Source: Prevotella sp. ne3005 (GTDB lineage Bacteria > Bacteroidota > Bacteroidia > Bacteroidales > Bacteroidaceae). Taken from it: 64,000 nucleotides of DNA. Below the pieces are notes generated by a model. That model ran no database searches, was not told the DNA's origin, and saw only the letters and a list, made by a program, of their open reading frames with translations. This document shows, piece by piece, positions 43,502 to 52,973 of the stretch. Numbering within the stretch: the stretch's first letter is position 1; each line of letters opens with the position of its first letter. The stretch spans positions 310,001-374,000 of the forward strand of contig NZ_FOCK01000004.1 of the NCBI RefSeq assembly GCF_900110085.1, in the 5' to 3' direction. Both the position numbers and the translations under genes were made by a program.

Positions 43502-44665
43502 TTATTTTTGATTTCTGTTCTTTGCTATCAGCTTCTTGATGGTCTCCACACTGGCACTGGTGGTGAGTCCGTCCTCAGGGGTGTTCATGCAGTAGTCCAC
43601 CAGGCGGTCCACACTTGAGGTGGCGACATGCAGACGGGTATCGGCTGAAGCATAATAGATGAATACCTTTCCATCCTCATCCTTGATCCATCCGTTGGCA
43701 AAGGCCACGTTCATCACATCACCGATATACTCGTCGCCTTCGGGTACCAGGAAGAAACCGCCAGGCTTGGCAATCACCTTCGTGGGATCCTCGAGTGAGG
43801 TCATATACATATATAGTACATAGCGCAGACCATCAGCCGTACCACGTACACCATGAGCCAGATGGAGCCAGCCCTTTGGCGTCTTCAGGGGATGGGGGCC
43901 CTCACCATTCTTCACCTCGGTGATGGTGTGGTACTTGCGCTCATAGATAATCTTCTCTTCCTTCACCTCGGCATGTGTCATGTCATCCACCAGTGCCCAG
44001 CCGATGCCACCGCCGCTGCCGGTGTCGATGAAGCCATCCTGCGGACGGGTATAGAGGGCATACTTACCATCCACGAACTCCGGATGAAGCACCACGTTGC
44101 GCTGCTGACTCTTCGTCTTCAGATCAGGCAGACGGTACCAGGTCTTCAAATCCTTGGTGCGGGCGATGGCGGCTGTAGCCGTGGCGGCCGAGAGGTTGCC
44201 AGGTTGTGAGTCGTCGTGGCGCTCAGCACAGAATACGCCGTAGATCCATCCGTCCTCATGCTGGGTGACACGCATATCGTAGATATTGGTGGCAGGATCC
44301 TCCGTATCAGGCATGGTGACGGGCTCATCCCAGAAACGCCACTGGTCGATACCGTTAGGCGACTCTGCCACGGCGAAGAACGACTTGCGGTCAGCGCCCT
44401 CCACACGACATATCAGCAGATAACGTCCATCAAGTTTGATAGCACCTGCATTGAGTACAGCGTTCATCATGATACGCTGCATCAGGAAGGGGTTGTCCTG
44501 CTCGTTGAAGTCGTATTTCCACTCCAGAGGCGTATGCTCTGCCGTCAAAATGGGGTACTCGTATTTCTCATAAATACCGTTACCACCCTCCATCACTTGA
44601 TTCTTGCGCTGAAGCAGTGCCTCATGACGCTGGCGTAATGCCTGTACTTTTTCCTGATAGTTCAT
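43502..44665 (-). CDS. GH130 beta-mannoside phosphorylase (probable mannosylglucose phosphorylase)
   Basis: A 387-residue intracellular enzyme. GH130 signatures include [20 protein letters not shown], the catalytic Asp region [20 protein letters not shown] and [22 protein letters not shown]. The N-terminal helical arm (about residues 1-35) is seen in GH130_1 enzymes such as 4-O-beta-D-mannosyl-D-glucose phosphorylase, which forms the hexamer. It cleaves beta-mannosyl-glucose with phosphate to mannose 1-phosphate and glucose. Neighbours (mannose-6-phosphate isomerase, GPH symporter, esterase) agree with mannan use. There is no signal peptide. Confidence 0.88.
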   Translation of the reverse strand: MNYQEKVQALRQRHEALLQRKNQVMEGGNGIYEKYEYPILTAEHTPLEWKYDFNEQDNPFLMQRIMMNAVLNAGAIKLDGRYLLICRVEGADRKSFFAVAESPNGIDQWRFWDEPVTMPDTEDPATNIYDMRVTQHEDGWIYGVFCAERHDDSQPGNLSAATATAAIARTKDLKTWYRLPDLKTKSQQRNVVLHPEFVDGKYALYTRPQDGFIDTGSGGGIGWALVDDMTHAEVKEEKIIYERKYHTITEVKNGEGPHPLKTPKGWLHLAHGVRGTADGLRYVLYMYMTSLEDPTKVIAKPGGFFLVPEGDEYIGDVMNVAFANGWIKDEDGKVFIYYASADTRLHVATSSVDRLVDYCMNTPEDGLTTSASVETIKKLIAKNRNQK

Positions 44666-44705
44666 AATGCTTTTATTTTTTATTGTTTTTATTCCCTTTT
44701 TGACA

Positions 44706-44756
44706 TTAGATAAAAACCTCGCGCACCTCCTGCTTCAATGTTTCAATCTCCATCAT
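44706..44756 (-). pseudogene. 16-codon stub, possible remnant of a sugar 2-epimerase gene
   Basis: Its ATG overlaps the symporter stop codon (ATGA), a typical operon junction. It reads [16 protein letters not shown] and then TAA. The residues resemble the first helix of AGE-family cellobiose/mannobiose 2-epimerases, and such an enzyme would be expected between the symporter and the GH130 gene. The rest of the gene appears deleted; about 40 bases of AT-rich DNA follow before GH130. The identification is only an inference from 16 residues and position. Confidence 0.35.
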
Positions 44757-46093
44757 TTCTTAATTGGATAAATATAGATAAGGCCAATCATGATCAACGC
44801 AATAATAGCGGGGAAGAGGGAGAACAGTGCCCAGATCATATTGTTGACAGACGCTGCATCGGTGATGGTGATGACGGTCTGACCTGTGGCATCGGTACCT
44901 GACACGAAGCCGGCGATACCCAGCAACAGTGCCACCAAAGAGCCGGAGATGGCAGTACCGAACTTCTGCGACATCGTACCGCTGGAGAAGATAAGACCTG
45001 TGGATGAGGTGCCGTTCTTCTCAGTGGCATAGTCGGCTACATCGGCATACATCGACCATAACAGTGGCGAGTAGAGTCCGATACCGATAGAGGTGAGGAT
45101 CACAACAGCTACCATCAGCCAGATGCTGGCGGCATCCATCGGAATAAAGAAGAAAATCACTGAAGTAACCACGCAGATGACAGCTGCCCAGATGAATGCC
45201 ATGCGCTTGGAACCTACCCACTTGGTAAAGGCAGGCGACACACCACCGAAGATCATACAGGTAAGTTCACCAAAAGTCATAAACACCGTATAGTTGATGA
45301 TGAGTCCACTCACCGTCACGTCGCCATGCAGACAATACTCGAACATATAGCCAGCCACCGCATAGCGGAAACCGTTGAAGAAGTTCATGCAGATACCTAT
45401 CAGCGTGAGGATCACCCAAGGACGGTTACGGAACAGGTCGCCGAAGGGTTTCAAGGAGAACTTCTCGGCACGGGCTGGCTTCTTGCGCTCTTTCGTCAAC
45501 AAGCCACAAGCCAAGGTACCTACCGTTGCCACAAGACCAAGCATCGCACCTACCACCGCATACTGGTGCTGGTCGCTGCCACCCACCATCTTCTGCAGAT
45601 AAGGGAAAGACAGCAACGTGACGAATCCCATGGCATAGGCTCCCACCATACGGAAGGAAGAGAACTGATTCTTCTCGTTGTCATCATCAGTCATCACACC
45701 CAGCAATGAGCCATAGGGGACATTCACCGCCGTATAGACCACCATCATCAGCAGATAGAACGTGTAAGCCCAGATGCGCTTACCCGTCAATCCGAGGTCG
45801 GGGGTGTAAAGCAACAGGGCGAAGATGAGTCCAAGGGGGACGGCACCAAAGATCATCCAAGGACGATAGGTGCCCCAGCGCGACAGGGTACGATCGGCCA
45901 GAGAGCCCATCAGAGGATCAGTTACCACATCGAACATACGGGCTATCAGCATCAGGGTAGCCGTGTCTGCAACAGTCAGACCAAATACATTGGTGAAGAA
46001 CAATGGAAAGGCTATTGACATCACCTTCCAAGTAATACCACCAGCGGCAGCATCACCCAAAGCATAACCAATCTTTTCGCTTAATTTTGCCAT
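44753..46093 (-). CDS. GPH/MFS-2 family sugar:cation symporter
   Basis: Start chosen at 46093 (MAKLSEKIGYALGDAAAGGI); the longer reading lies inside the esterase gene. The 446-residue inner-membrane protein has twelve helices and the GPH motifs YALGDAA at the N-terminus and FDVVTDPLMGSLADRT in the first cytoplasmic loop. Members carry disaccharides or mannosides with protons or sodium. It starts within the end of the CE7 gene (13-base overlap). In Bacteroides mannan operons this position is taken by the mannobiose transporter. Confidence 0.88.
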   Translation of the reverse strand: MAKLSEKIGYALGDAAAGGITWKVMSIAFPLFFTNVFGLTVADTATLMLIARMFDVVTDPLMGSLADRTLSRWGTYRPWMIFGAVPLGLIFALLLYTPDLGLTGKRIWAYTFYLLMMVVYTAVNVPYGSLLGVMTDDDNEKNQFSSFRMVGAYAMGFVTLLSFPYLQKMVGGSDQHQYAVVGAMLGLVATVGTLACGLLTKERKKPARAEKFSLKPFGDLFRNRPWVILTLIGICMNFFNGFRYAVAGYMFEYCLHGDVTVSGLIINYTVFMTFGELTCMIFGGVSPAFTKWVGSKRMAFIWAAVICVVTSVIFFFIPMDAASIWLMVAVVILTSIGIGLYSPLLWSMYADVADYATEKNGTSSTGLIFSSGTMSQKFGTAISGSLVALLLGIAGFVSGTDATGQTVITITDAASVNNMIWALFSLFPAIIALIMIGLIYIYPIKK

Positions 46094-47376
46094 AGGTTTC
46101 TTAACTCCTTTAAAAGCCAGCTTTCCCACTCATCCCACTGCTCTTGGAACCAGAAATGCCATGTGGCTTGATAAGGTGAGATTTCCTTAGGTCCAGTCAC
46201 AGTGTTATAGGTAGCCCAAGCTGTGGTAGGGGGTACTACGTCGTCGCAATAACCAAAAGAAAACCAGCCGTGCTGCTTGTCAGTGATCAGACGTGCAAAA
46301 TTCACACCGTCATAATAGCGCGACACTTCGATCTGCTTCTCCTGTCCTTTGCCCTTATTCCAGTAGAAGAAGTGGGGCCATCCGCAGGCAACGCCGCGCA
46401 ACGAGTTCGTATGGTCGCAAAGAGCTGCATGTACAGGGGCATAGCAAGTGATGCGCTTGTCGAGTCCTGCTGTGGCCAGCGTCAGGAATCCTCCTTGACT
46501 CGATCCCGTCACGCCTGCATTACTTCCGTCCCACGGGGTGTACTGCTCTATATAATCCATCGCACGGATACAGCCCATGATCACATGATGATAGTAGTGC
46601 TTCTCGCGCGAGTCCATATTAAACTCCCAATAACCTTTCAGTGCACCGTTGTTCAGGTCGTCGTAAATACCTTGCTTCATGGTTACAGGTACGCCGTGAA
46701 TACCGATTTCGAGTGTAATCACACCCTGTGATGCTGTGTACACATCACCTGCATATGGGCGCACACCTGCCCCTGGCACTCTCAGCAACGCTGGATATCT
46801 GCCCTCTTTCACGGGTACGCACAAGATACCATAAGTACGCGAGCCTAACTGCTCGTTCTGGAAACTTATCTCATAGACGTTCACATCCTTCGTACAGCGC
46901 TCGGGCAACAGGCACTTTGTCGGGGCGAGATCCGTCTTGCGGGCTTCTACTATCGACTGCTGCCAAAAGTCGGCAAAGTCGGAAGGCATGATAGTCGAGG
47001 GTTTCAACTTCTCGGGTGAGAAAGCGGCTGCACAGGCCCCATGATAGTCCTTCCCGCCGACATGGGCCGTCACGTCCACGCGGTAGAAGCCTGGCTGACT
47101 CATCTTGCCTGAGAGCTTCATCTTGCCCTCCTTCAGCGTCAGGCTTTTCTTAACATCCTGATACATCTCAGGGCCAGCCGCATAGTCTATGCTGACGTCG
47201 TTGATAAGTGTGCCTGAGCGGCGTACTTCCACCGTAAAACTGGCCGTCTCGCCTACACAATAATTCCAGTCTTGATGATCGGGCTCCACGGTTACAACAA
47301 TACTGTTGCCCCTGATTTGCGCCCCAATGGGCAACATGACCAGAAAGGCCAATAAAAGGAAAATTTGTCTTTTCAT
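46081..47376 (-). CDS. Secreted CE7-family acetyl (xylan) esterase
   Basis: The ATG at 47374-47376 gives a signal peptide (MKRQIFLLLAFLVMLPIGA) and is downstream of the -7 element at 47403-47410, so the longer reading is rejected. A beta-sandwich N-domain (about 25-125, IVVTVEPDHQDWNYCVGETA) is joined to an alpha/beta-hydrolase domain of the acetyl xylan esterase (CE7) family. The nucleophile serine is in GVTGSSQGGFLTLATAG, with the AcX-type segments TYGILCVPVKEG and YDGVNFARLI. It would remove acetyl groups from imported oligosaccharides in the periplasm. Length about 431 residues. First gene of the leftward operon. Confidence 0.85.
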   Translation of the reverse strand: MKRQIFLLLAFLVMLPIGAQIRGNSIVVTVEPDHQDWNYCVGETASFTVEVRRSGTLINDVSIDYAAGPEMYQDVKKSLTLKEGKMKLSGKMSQPGFYRVDVTAHVGGKDYHGACAAAFSPEKLKPSTIMPSDFADFWQQSIVEARKTDLAPTKCLLPERCTKDVNVYEISFQNEQLGSRTYGILCVPVKEGRYPALLRVPGAGVRPYAGDVYTASQGVITLEIGIHGVPVTMKQGIYDDLNNGALKGYWEFNMDSREKHYYHHVIMGCIRAMDYIEQYTPWDGSNAGVTGSSQGGFLTLATAGLDKRITCYAPVHAALCDHTNSLRGVACGWPHFFYWNKGKGQEKQIEVSRYYDGVNFARLITDKQHGWFSFGYCDDVVPPTTAWATYNTVTGPKEISPYQATWHFWFQEQWDEWESWLLKELRNLWQN

Positions 47377-47402
47377 TTTTACTATTGTTTGCTTAACAGC
47401 TG

Positions 47403-47410
47403 CAAAGTTA
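47403..47410 (-). promoter_or_regulatory. -7 promoter element of the CE7-symporter-GH130-manA operon
   Basis: TAACTTTG on the minus strand, 27 bases ahead of the ATG at 47376. About 140 bases separate it from the divergent SusC promoter at 47551. Confidence 0.65.
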
Positions 47411-47550
47411 GATACATTTGAACGAATAGTCTTGGACTTTTTTAGCAAAATCTGCTACTTTTTTATTGTTGTCCAAATCCAAAATAATAATATTGCAGGA
47501 AAGTGTCAGAATTTGATAAAATAAAGTTGAGCCGTTTCGTTAAATTGTTT

Positions 47551-47558
47551 TAACTTTG
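47551..47558 (+). promoter_or_regulatory. -7 promoter element of the second SusC operon
   Basis: TAACTTTG. The SusC ATG is at 47778, so the leader is over 200 bases, far longer than any other in this window. Confidence 0.65.
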
Positions 47559-47564
47559 CAGGCG

Positions 47565-47777
47565 AATCAGGAGGTTCTGAGAAGACTTTTACTGTAAGAA
47601 ACTAAAACGTGTGTATTAATAAAAACTAAAACGTATGAATAAAAACAATTCTTCTTGAATCATGGGGAGTCGCGCGAACCTTATTTATATGTAAGGCAAG
47701 TGGCTCGGGAGAATTGTTGGTCCGAAAGCCAACAAAAATGAATACAAATTATTCCAATTTAAGTATAACACTCAAGT
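47565..47777 (+). promoter_or_regulatory. Long structured leader upstream of SusC
   Basis: The leader holds a direct repeat (AAACTAAAACGT, near 47600 and 47624) and a folded core at 47645-47717: an outer stem ACAATTCT/AGAATTGT, an inner stem GAGTC/GGCTC and a hairpin CCTTA/TAAGG. A second hairpin, TTGTTGG (47714-47720) with CCAACAA (47729-47735), shares four bases with the outer stem, so both cannot form fully at once. Three short frames are inside or overlap it (MNKNNSS, MGSRANLIYM and one beginning MNTNYSNL). It matches no riboswitch class I know. Confidence 0.5.
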
Positions 47778-50700
47778 ATGAATCGAACATTTAGGAAGAC
47801 AGCGCTGTTGATGAGTGCCCTCGCCCTCTTGGGTCTTGGCTACTCGTCAAATGCCAATGCTGCAGGATCTCCTCAGGAGATTCAGCAGGCATCGAAGAAG
47901 ATTACCGGAACGGTAGTCGATGCTCAAGGTCCCGTCATCGGAGCCAGTGTAGTTGAAAAGGGTACCACGAATGGTACAGTTACTGACTTTGACGGTAACT
48001 TCTCTCTCTCTGTAAAAACTGGTGCAACGATTGTTATCTCGTTCATCGGTTATGAGACTCAGGAAATTAAGGTCGGAAACCAGGACAACATCCAGGTTAC
48101 GATGAAGGATGATAACGCCGTCCTTGAAGAAGTGGTTGTCGTAGGTTATGGTGTCCAGAAGAAAAAGCTGGTTACCGGTGCAACTGTTCAGGTGAAGGGT
48201 GAGGACATCGCCAAGCTGAACACCACCAACGCCCTTACTGCCATGCAGGCCTCAACCCCTGGTGTGAACATCACGCAGAGCTCTTCTCAGCCAGGTAAGG
48301 GCTTCAAGGTAAACATTCGTGGTGTGGGTACCATCGGTAACTCTTCACCGCTGCTGATTATCGATGGTATCAATGCCGGTACGGCCGATGACGGTCTGAA
48401 CGGTTTGAACCCGAATGATATCGAGAGCATCGATGTGCTGAAGGACGCTGCATCAGCAGCCATCTACGGTGCCCGTGCTGCCAACGGTGTGATCCTTGTG
48501 ACCACTAAGCAGGGTAAGGAGGGTAAACTCTCACTGCAGTACGACGGCTTCGTGGGTTGGTCGAATGCTTATAAGGTGCCTGCCATGTTGGGCGCTAAGG
48601 ACTATATGAGTGTGATCAACGAGACATATTTCAACACCTATGGCAGCGTGCCTCAGTGGAACACGCTGGTGCCACAGAGCATTCTGGACCGCGTGAATCA
48701 AGGCTGGAACGGCACAGACTGGTTTAAGGCCTATGAAAACAAGAACGCTCTGCAGTTCAGCCATGCTGTGACGCTGAATGGCGGTACCGACCGCTCGAAG
48801 TTCTCTATCTCGCTGAACTACAGCTCTAACGAAGGTATCATGGGTGGTGACAACGCCTCTTCATACAAACGTTACGGTGGACGTATCAACTCAGATCACG
48901 TGGTACTTCGTGGTAAGGACCTGTTGGGTGAGGAGCACGACCTGCTGACCATCGGTGAGAATGTGAGCTACTGGTATCACAATAGTCACGACTTGGCAGA
49001 GAGCAACGGCTACTGGAACATCATGCAGGCTGCCTATATCGCCTCACCGCTGGTAGAGCCTTATGATGCCAACGGCAAGCTGGCTTCCTATAAGGACAAC
49101 GGCGCTGGCTACAGCACCATGATCTACGGCAACCCGCTGAACCACTTCCTCAACGGTGGATTCAACTCTTTGAACGAGAACCGTGACTTCGGTGTAGGTG
49201 CTACCTTCTACTGGATTGTGGAGCCTATCAAGAACCTGAAGTATCGTGGACAGTTCAACACGGGCTACAGCGGTGGCAACTCTCGTAACGTAGGTTATCC
49301 CTACAGCTCAAGCTTTACCAGCGCAAGTGCTAACTATACTGTTAACCAGAGCGATTGGCAGAGTTCAAGCTTTACGATTGAGAACACCCTGTCGTATGTA
49401 TTGCCTACCTTCGGCAAGCATAACATTGACGTGCTGATTGGCCAGTCAATCGAGCGCAGCAACTGGAGCTCTGGTCTGAACGTCGGTGCTACCGTCACTG
49501 AGGAGAATCTGAACTCACTCGTGCTGAAAGGCTGGAACTACAACACCATTGCCAACTACGACTACGCTTTCCACTCTTCATCTGGTGGTTATGACACCCC
49601 GATGCAGGGTTCGATTGCCTCTTTCTTCGGTCGTGCCAACTGGAACTACGACGAGAAATATATGCTGACTGCCATCATCCGTGCCGATGGTTCAAACAAC
49701 TTCGCACGCGGTCATCGCTGGGGTTATTTCCCCTCTGTATCTGCAGGTTGGAACATCTCTAACGAGAAGTTCATGGAGTCTACCTCTTCTTGGCTGAGCT
49801 TCCTGAAGCTCCGTGCATCTTGGGGACAGAACGGTAACTGTCAGATTGGTAACTTCTACTATCTCTCTAACATCGGTTTCTCCCCCAGCGGATATCCCGA
49901 CTATGGCTACAAGTTCTCGAGCGATATGGTTCAGACGGTGACCGACAACGTTTACACCACTGGTGCTTACGCCAAGAACGTTCCCAACCCCGACGTGACT
50001 TGGGAGACCTCTGAGCAGTTGAATATCGGTTTGGATGCACGCTTCTTTGGCGGCCGCCTCGGACTGAACTTCGACTGGTATAAGAAGACCACGAAGGACT
50101 GGCTGGTACAGGCCCCGATGAACGTGGTGCTCGGCTATGAGGAGCCTGCCTACGTGAATGCAGGTGACGTGGAGAACAAGGGTTTTGAGGTGGCTCTCAG
50201 CTGGCGCGACCAGATTGGCAGTGACTTCACTTACCATGCTAACGTCAACTTTGCTACCAACAAGAACGAGGTAACCCGTCTGGCTAACAACTCTGGATAT
50301 ATCGACGGTCAGGATAAGGCCCTCTTCGAGAACTCTTCATGGATCTCTCGCGTAGAGGTAGGTCATCCTATCGGTTACTTCAACGGTATGTCTTATAGCG
50401 GCGTATGGCAGAATCAGGCTCAGATTGACGCAGCAGTTGCAGCCGGCAAGGCAGTCCTCGAGGGTGCACAGCCTGGTGACCTGATCTGGGATGACTATAA
50501 TAAGGACGGAATGATTTCGCTCTCAGAAGACCGTCATGAGATTGGTAATCCTCATCCCGACGTAACTCTCGGTGCCAGCCTCGGCTTCGAGTGGAAGGGC
50601 TTCGACTTCGGCGTGACTGGTTCGGGTGCCTTTGGCATGCAGGTGATGCAGTGCTACCGTACGGCTCTGTTGGCTAATCCGTTCAACAACTACTCAATCA

Positions 50701-51050
50701 ATGCATTCGACCGCTGGCATGGTGAGGGTACGAGCAACTCTCGTCCGCGTCTCGCTGTAGGTACAACCAACGACCAGTGGGTATCAACGCTCTATATGGA
50801 GGATGCTGACTACTTCCGCATTCAGAACATCACCTTAGGCTATAACTTCTCTAAGCTGTGGAAGAGTGGTCCGTTCTCTCAGCTCCGCCTCTATGTACAG
50901 GCTCAGAACCTCTACACCTTCACAGGCTACTCTGGTGTTGATCCTGAAATTGGATCTTCTGGCGGTAAGGACTCTTGGGCTCGCGGCATCGACGTAGGTC
51001 TCTATCCGCAAGCACGTACCTTCATCGTAGGTGCAAGTATCAAGTTCTAA
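47778..51050 (+). CDS. SusC/RagA-type TonB-dependent outer-membrane transporter
   Basis: A 1090-residue protein with a signal peptide (MNRTFRKTALLMSALALLGL, cleavage near NANA). The carboxypeptidase-like domain (KKITGTVVDAQGPVIGASVV), TonB box (VVVVGYGVQKKKLVTGATVQ), plug (NIRGVGTIGNSSPLLIIDG, SIDVLKDAASAAIYGARAAN) and barrel (ending FIVGASIKF) are intact. The substrate is inferred as a mannan-type oligosaccharide from the divergent GH130/manA operon. It leads SusD and a glycan-binding lipoprotein, and is the only gene here with a long structured leader. Confidence 0.93.
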   Translation: MNRTFRKTALLMSALALLGLGYSSNANAAGSPQEIQQASKKITGTVVDAQGPVIGASVVEKGTTNGTVTDFDGNFSLSVKTGATIVISFIGYETQEIKVGNQDNIQVTMKDDNAVLEEVVVVGYGVQKKKLVTGATVQVKGEDIAKLNTTNALTAMQASTPGVNITQSSSQPGKGFKVNIRGVGTIGNSSPLLIIDGINAGTADDGLNGLNPNDIESIDVLKDAASAAIYGARAANGVILVTTKQGKEGKLSLQYDGFVGWSNAYKVPAMLGAKDYMSVINETYFNTYGSVPQWNTLVPQSILDRVNQGWNGTDWFKAYENKNALQFSHAVTLNGGTDRSKFSISLNYSSNEGIMGGDNASSYKRYGGRINSDHVVLRGKDLLGEEHDLLTIGENVSYWYHNSHDLAESNGYWNIMQAAYIASPLVEPYDANGKLASYKDNGAGYSTMIYGNPLNHFLNGGFNSLNENRDFGVGATFYWIVEPIKNLKYRGQFNTGYSGGNSRNVGYPYSSSFTSASANYTVNQSDWQSSSFTIENTLSYVLPTFGKHNIDVLIGQSIERSNWSSGLNVGATVTEENLNSLVLKGWNYNTIANYDYAFHSSSGGYDTPMQGSIASFFGRANWNYDEKYMLTAIIRADGSNNFARGHRWGYFPSVSAGWNISNEKFMESTSSWLSFLKLRASWGQNGNCQIGNFYYLSNIGFSPSGYPDYGYKFSSDMVQTVTDNVYTTGAYAKNVPNPDVTWETSEQLNIGLDARFFGGRLGLNFDWYKKTTKDWLVQAPMNVVLGYEEPAYVNAGDVENKGFEVALSWRDQIGSDFTYHANVNFATNKNEVTRLANNSGYIDGQDKALFENSSWISRVEVGHPIGYFNGMSYSGVWQNQAQIDAAVAAGKAVLEGAQPGDLIWDDYNKDGMISLSEDRHEIGNPHPDVTLGASLGFEWKGFDFGVTGSGAFGMQVMQCYRTALLANPFNNYSINAFDRWHGEGTSNSRPRLAVGTTNDQWVSTLYMEDADYFRIQNITLGYNFSKLWKSGPFSQLRLYVQAQNLYTFTGYSGVDPEIGSSGGKDSWARGIDVGLYPQARTFIVGASIKF

Positions 51051-51074
51051 TAATATAATAAGGTATATAAGAAT

Positions 51075-52928
51075 ATGAAAAAGATATATTTAATGGCAAT
51101 CTCGGCTCTCTTCACATTTGGCCTGACCTCCTGCGAAGACTTCCTTGATTCCTCCAATTATACAGAAGCCAATACGAGCAACTATCCCGCTTCTCCCAAT
51201 GACCTGAACAAGGAGCTGGCTGCCCTGTATGGCGTGATGAACCAGATGAGCACAAGTCCGCTGCAGACACCTTGGTTCGTGAACTATATTATGTCTGACG
51301 ATGCCAACGGTGCCGGTGGTACTGGTGACGTAGAGGCACATGCAGTCGGTCACTTGATGACTAATAAGGAGTCTCTTTATGATGATGCCTGGAAGAATAC
51401 CTACGTAGGTATCTCTCGTGCTAGTGCCATCATCTATGCTGTCGATGCTTTCGACTGGACTGGCCAGGAGTCTGCCCGCAACCAGATGCTGGGTGAGGCC
51501 TATTTCATGCGCGGTCTGTTCTACCTTTGGGGTGTTCAGTTCTGGGGCGATATCCCTGCTTACTGGGCTTCTGCTGCTCCCGATCCATGTCCGCAGGTAA
51601 GTGCCGAGGATGTGATCTTCCCGCATATCTTGGCTGACTTCGTATCAGCAGCCAACCTGATGACTCACGGAGCCACCACCCGTGGCGACGGTCATGCCAC
51701 TAAGGGTGCTGCCGAGGGTATGCTGGCTCGTGCCTATATGTTCTACGAGGGATTCTATAAGAAGGCAGGCGAACTGGCTTCGGCATCTCTTGCCGACGTG
51801 ACTTTCGACTTCGAGCAGGAGGCAGCCGGCTCTTCTCTGAGCAAGGCTCAGGTGGTGAGCTATCTCGAGGATGCCATCAACAACGGTGGCTACAGCCTCG
51901 TTGAGGACTTCCGTCTGCTTTGGCAGTACAGCAATGAGCTGACAGCTCCCGACTATGCCTATGTAAAGGATCTGGCCGACGGAAAGAAATTCTGGGCTGG
52001 CAATGGTAACTCTGAGGAGATGTTCCAGGTGCAGTATATGAACTCTGGTTCATGGAGCGGTAAAATCGGAATGGGATTCGTTAATCAGGTAGAGCTTTAC
52101 TGCGGTCTGCGTTGTGATGACGACGGTGCAGGACATGCTAATGGTGATCTCGAGACCTTCCCCTTCGGACAGGGCTGGGGCCAGGGTACCATCAATGCCA
52201 ACCTCTGGGATGAGTGGAGCGACAGCGACCCACGAAAGAAAGCTACCATCCTTGATGCACAGGCTGAGTGTGAGAAGTTTGTATTCACCACTTCTTGCTC
52301 TGAGGATGCTGGCTACTACAATAAGAAATGGATCTCTACCACCTGCAAGGAGTCTTCATGGTCTGACCACAACACCGCTTACACCTGGTGGGGTGTATAT
52401 CGTACAAAGAATACCACCTCTCCTAACACCAACGGTAACTCATTCCAGGGCGACCACTTCACGGATATTGTGCTGCTCCGTCTGGCCGACGTGATGCTGA
52501 TGCACTCTGAGTTGACGGGTACTGCCGATCAGATGAATAAGGTACGTGCACGTGCCGGTCTGCCTGCAACAACCTATTCTTGGCAGAACATCAAGAATGA
52601 GCGCCGCTTCGAGTTGGCTGGTGAAGGTCTGCGCTTCAACGACCTGCGCCGCTACTCTGGTAAGGATGGAGGAACTGGTTGCGAGGCTGCTAAAGCTCTG
52701 CAGAAGCAGGAAGGTACACGTGTGAACTATACCGGCACTTGGACGGTGATGAGTCACGGAAGGGGTGTAGGTGGCAGCAGCTGGGCAGAGCGTTATGCCG
52801 ATACCGATGGTTTCCTGCCAAAGCCTCCACAGCAGATCGGTCTCATCAATAATCCTGAGATACTGAGCCAGAACAAGGGTTGGTACGACGGAACAGGCTG
52901 GAGCATGTCTGGTACACCTATTTATTAA
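51075..52928 (+). CDS. SusD/RagB family surface glycan-binding lipoprotein
   Basis: A 617-residue lipoprotein (MKKIYLMAISALFTFGLTSC, lipobox LTSC). SusD features are EDFLDSSNYTEANTSNYPAS at the mature N-terminus, the helical core EAYFMRGLFYLWGVQFWGDI and the C-terminal NIKNERRFELAGEGLRFNDL followed by RRYSGKDGG. It is larger than the fructan SusD, with extra loops in the binding half. It follows SusC by 24 bases and is followed by the 16-bp tandem repeat and the duplicated-domain lipoprotein. Confidence 0.92.
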   Translation: MKKIYLMAISALFTFGLTSCEDFLDSSNYTEANTSNYPASPNDLNKELAALYGVMNQMSTSPLQTPWFVNYIMSDDANGAGGTGDVEAHAVGHLMTNKESLYDDAWKNTYVGISRASAIIYAVDAFDWTGQESARNQMLGEAYFMRGLFYLWGVQFWGDIPAYWASAAPDPCPQVSAEDVIFPHILADFVSAANLMTHGATTRGDGHATKGAAEGMLARAYMFYEGFYKKAGELASASLADVTFDFEQEAAGSSLSKAQVVSYLEDAINNGGYSLVEDFRLLWQYSNELTAPDYAYVKDLADGKKFWAGNGNSEEMFQVQYMNSGSWSGKIGMGFVNQVELYCGLRCDDDGAGHANGDLETFPFGQGWGQGTINANLWDEWSDSDPRKKATILDAQAECEKFVFTTSCSEDAGYYNKKWISTTCKESSWSDHNTAYTWWGVYRTKNTTSPNTNGNSFQGDHFTDIVLLRLADVMLMHSELTGTADQMNKVRARAGLPATTYSWQNIKNERRFELAGEGLRFNDLRRYSGKDGGTGCEAAKALQKQEGTRVNYTGTWTVMSHGRGVGGSSWAERYADTDGFLPKPPQQIGLINNPEILSQNKGWYDGTGWSMSGTPIY

Positions 52929-52939
52929 AAGGTGAAAAA

Positions 52940-52971
52940 CTAAAAAGGTAAAACAGTAAAAAGGTAAAACA
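52940..52971. repeat. 16-bp tandem repeat ahead of the glycan-binding lipoprotein gene
   Basis: Two copies of STAAAAAGGTAAAACA (52940-52955 and 52956-52971), with a further degenerate copy upstream. Same 16-bp period and composition as 30618-30665. It occupies nearly the whole 45-base gap. Confidence 0.8.
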
Positions 52972-52973
52972 AT

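Noticed and set aside
47645..47735. Naming the SusC leader as a known riboswitch
   Set aside because: I compared it mentally with TPP, cobalamin, SAM, THF and fluoride types; conserved cores of these are absent.
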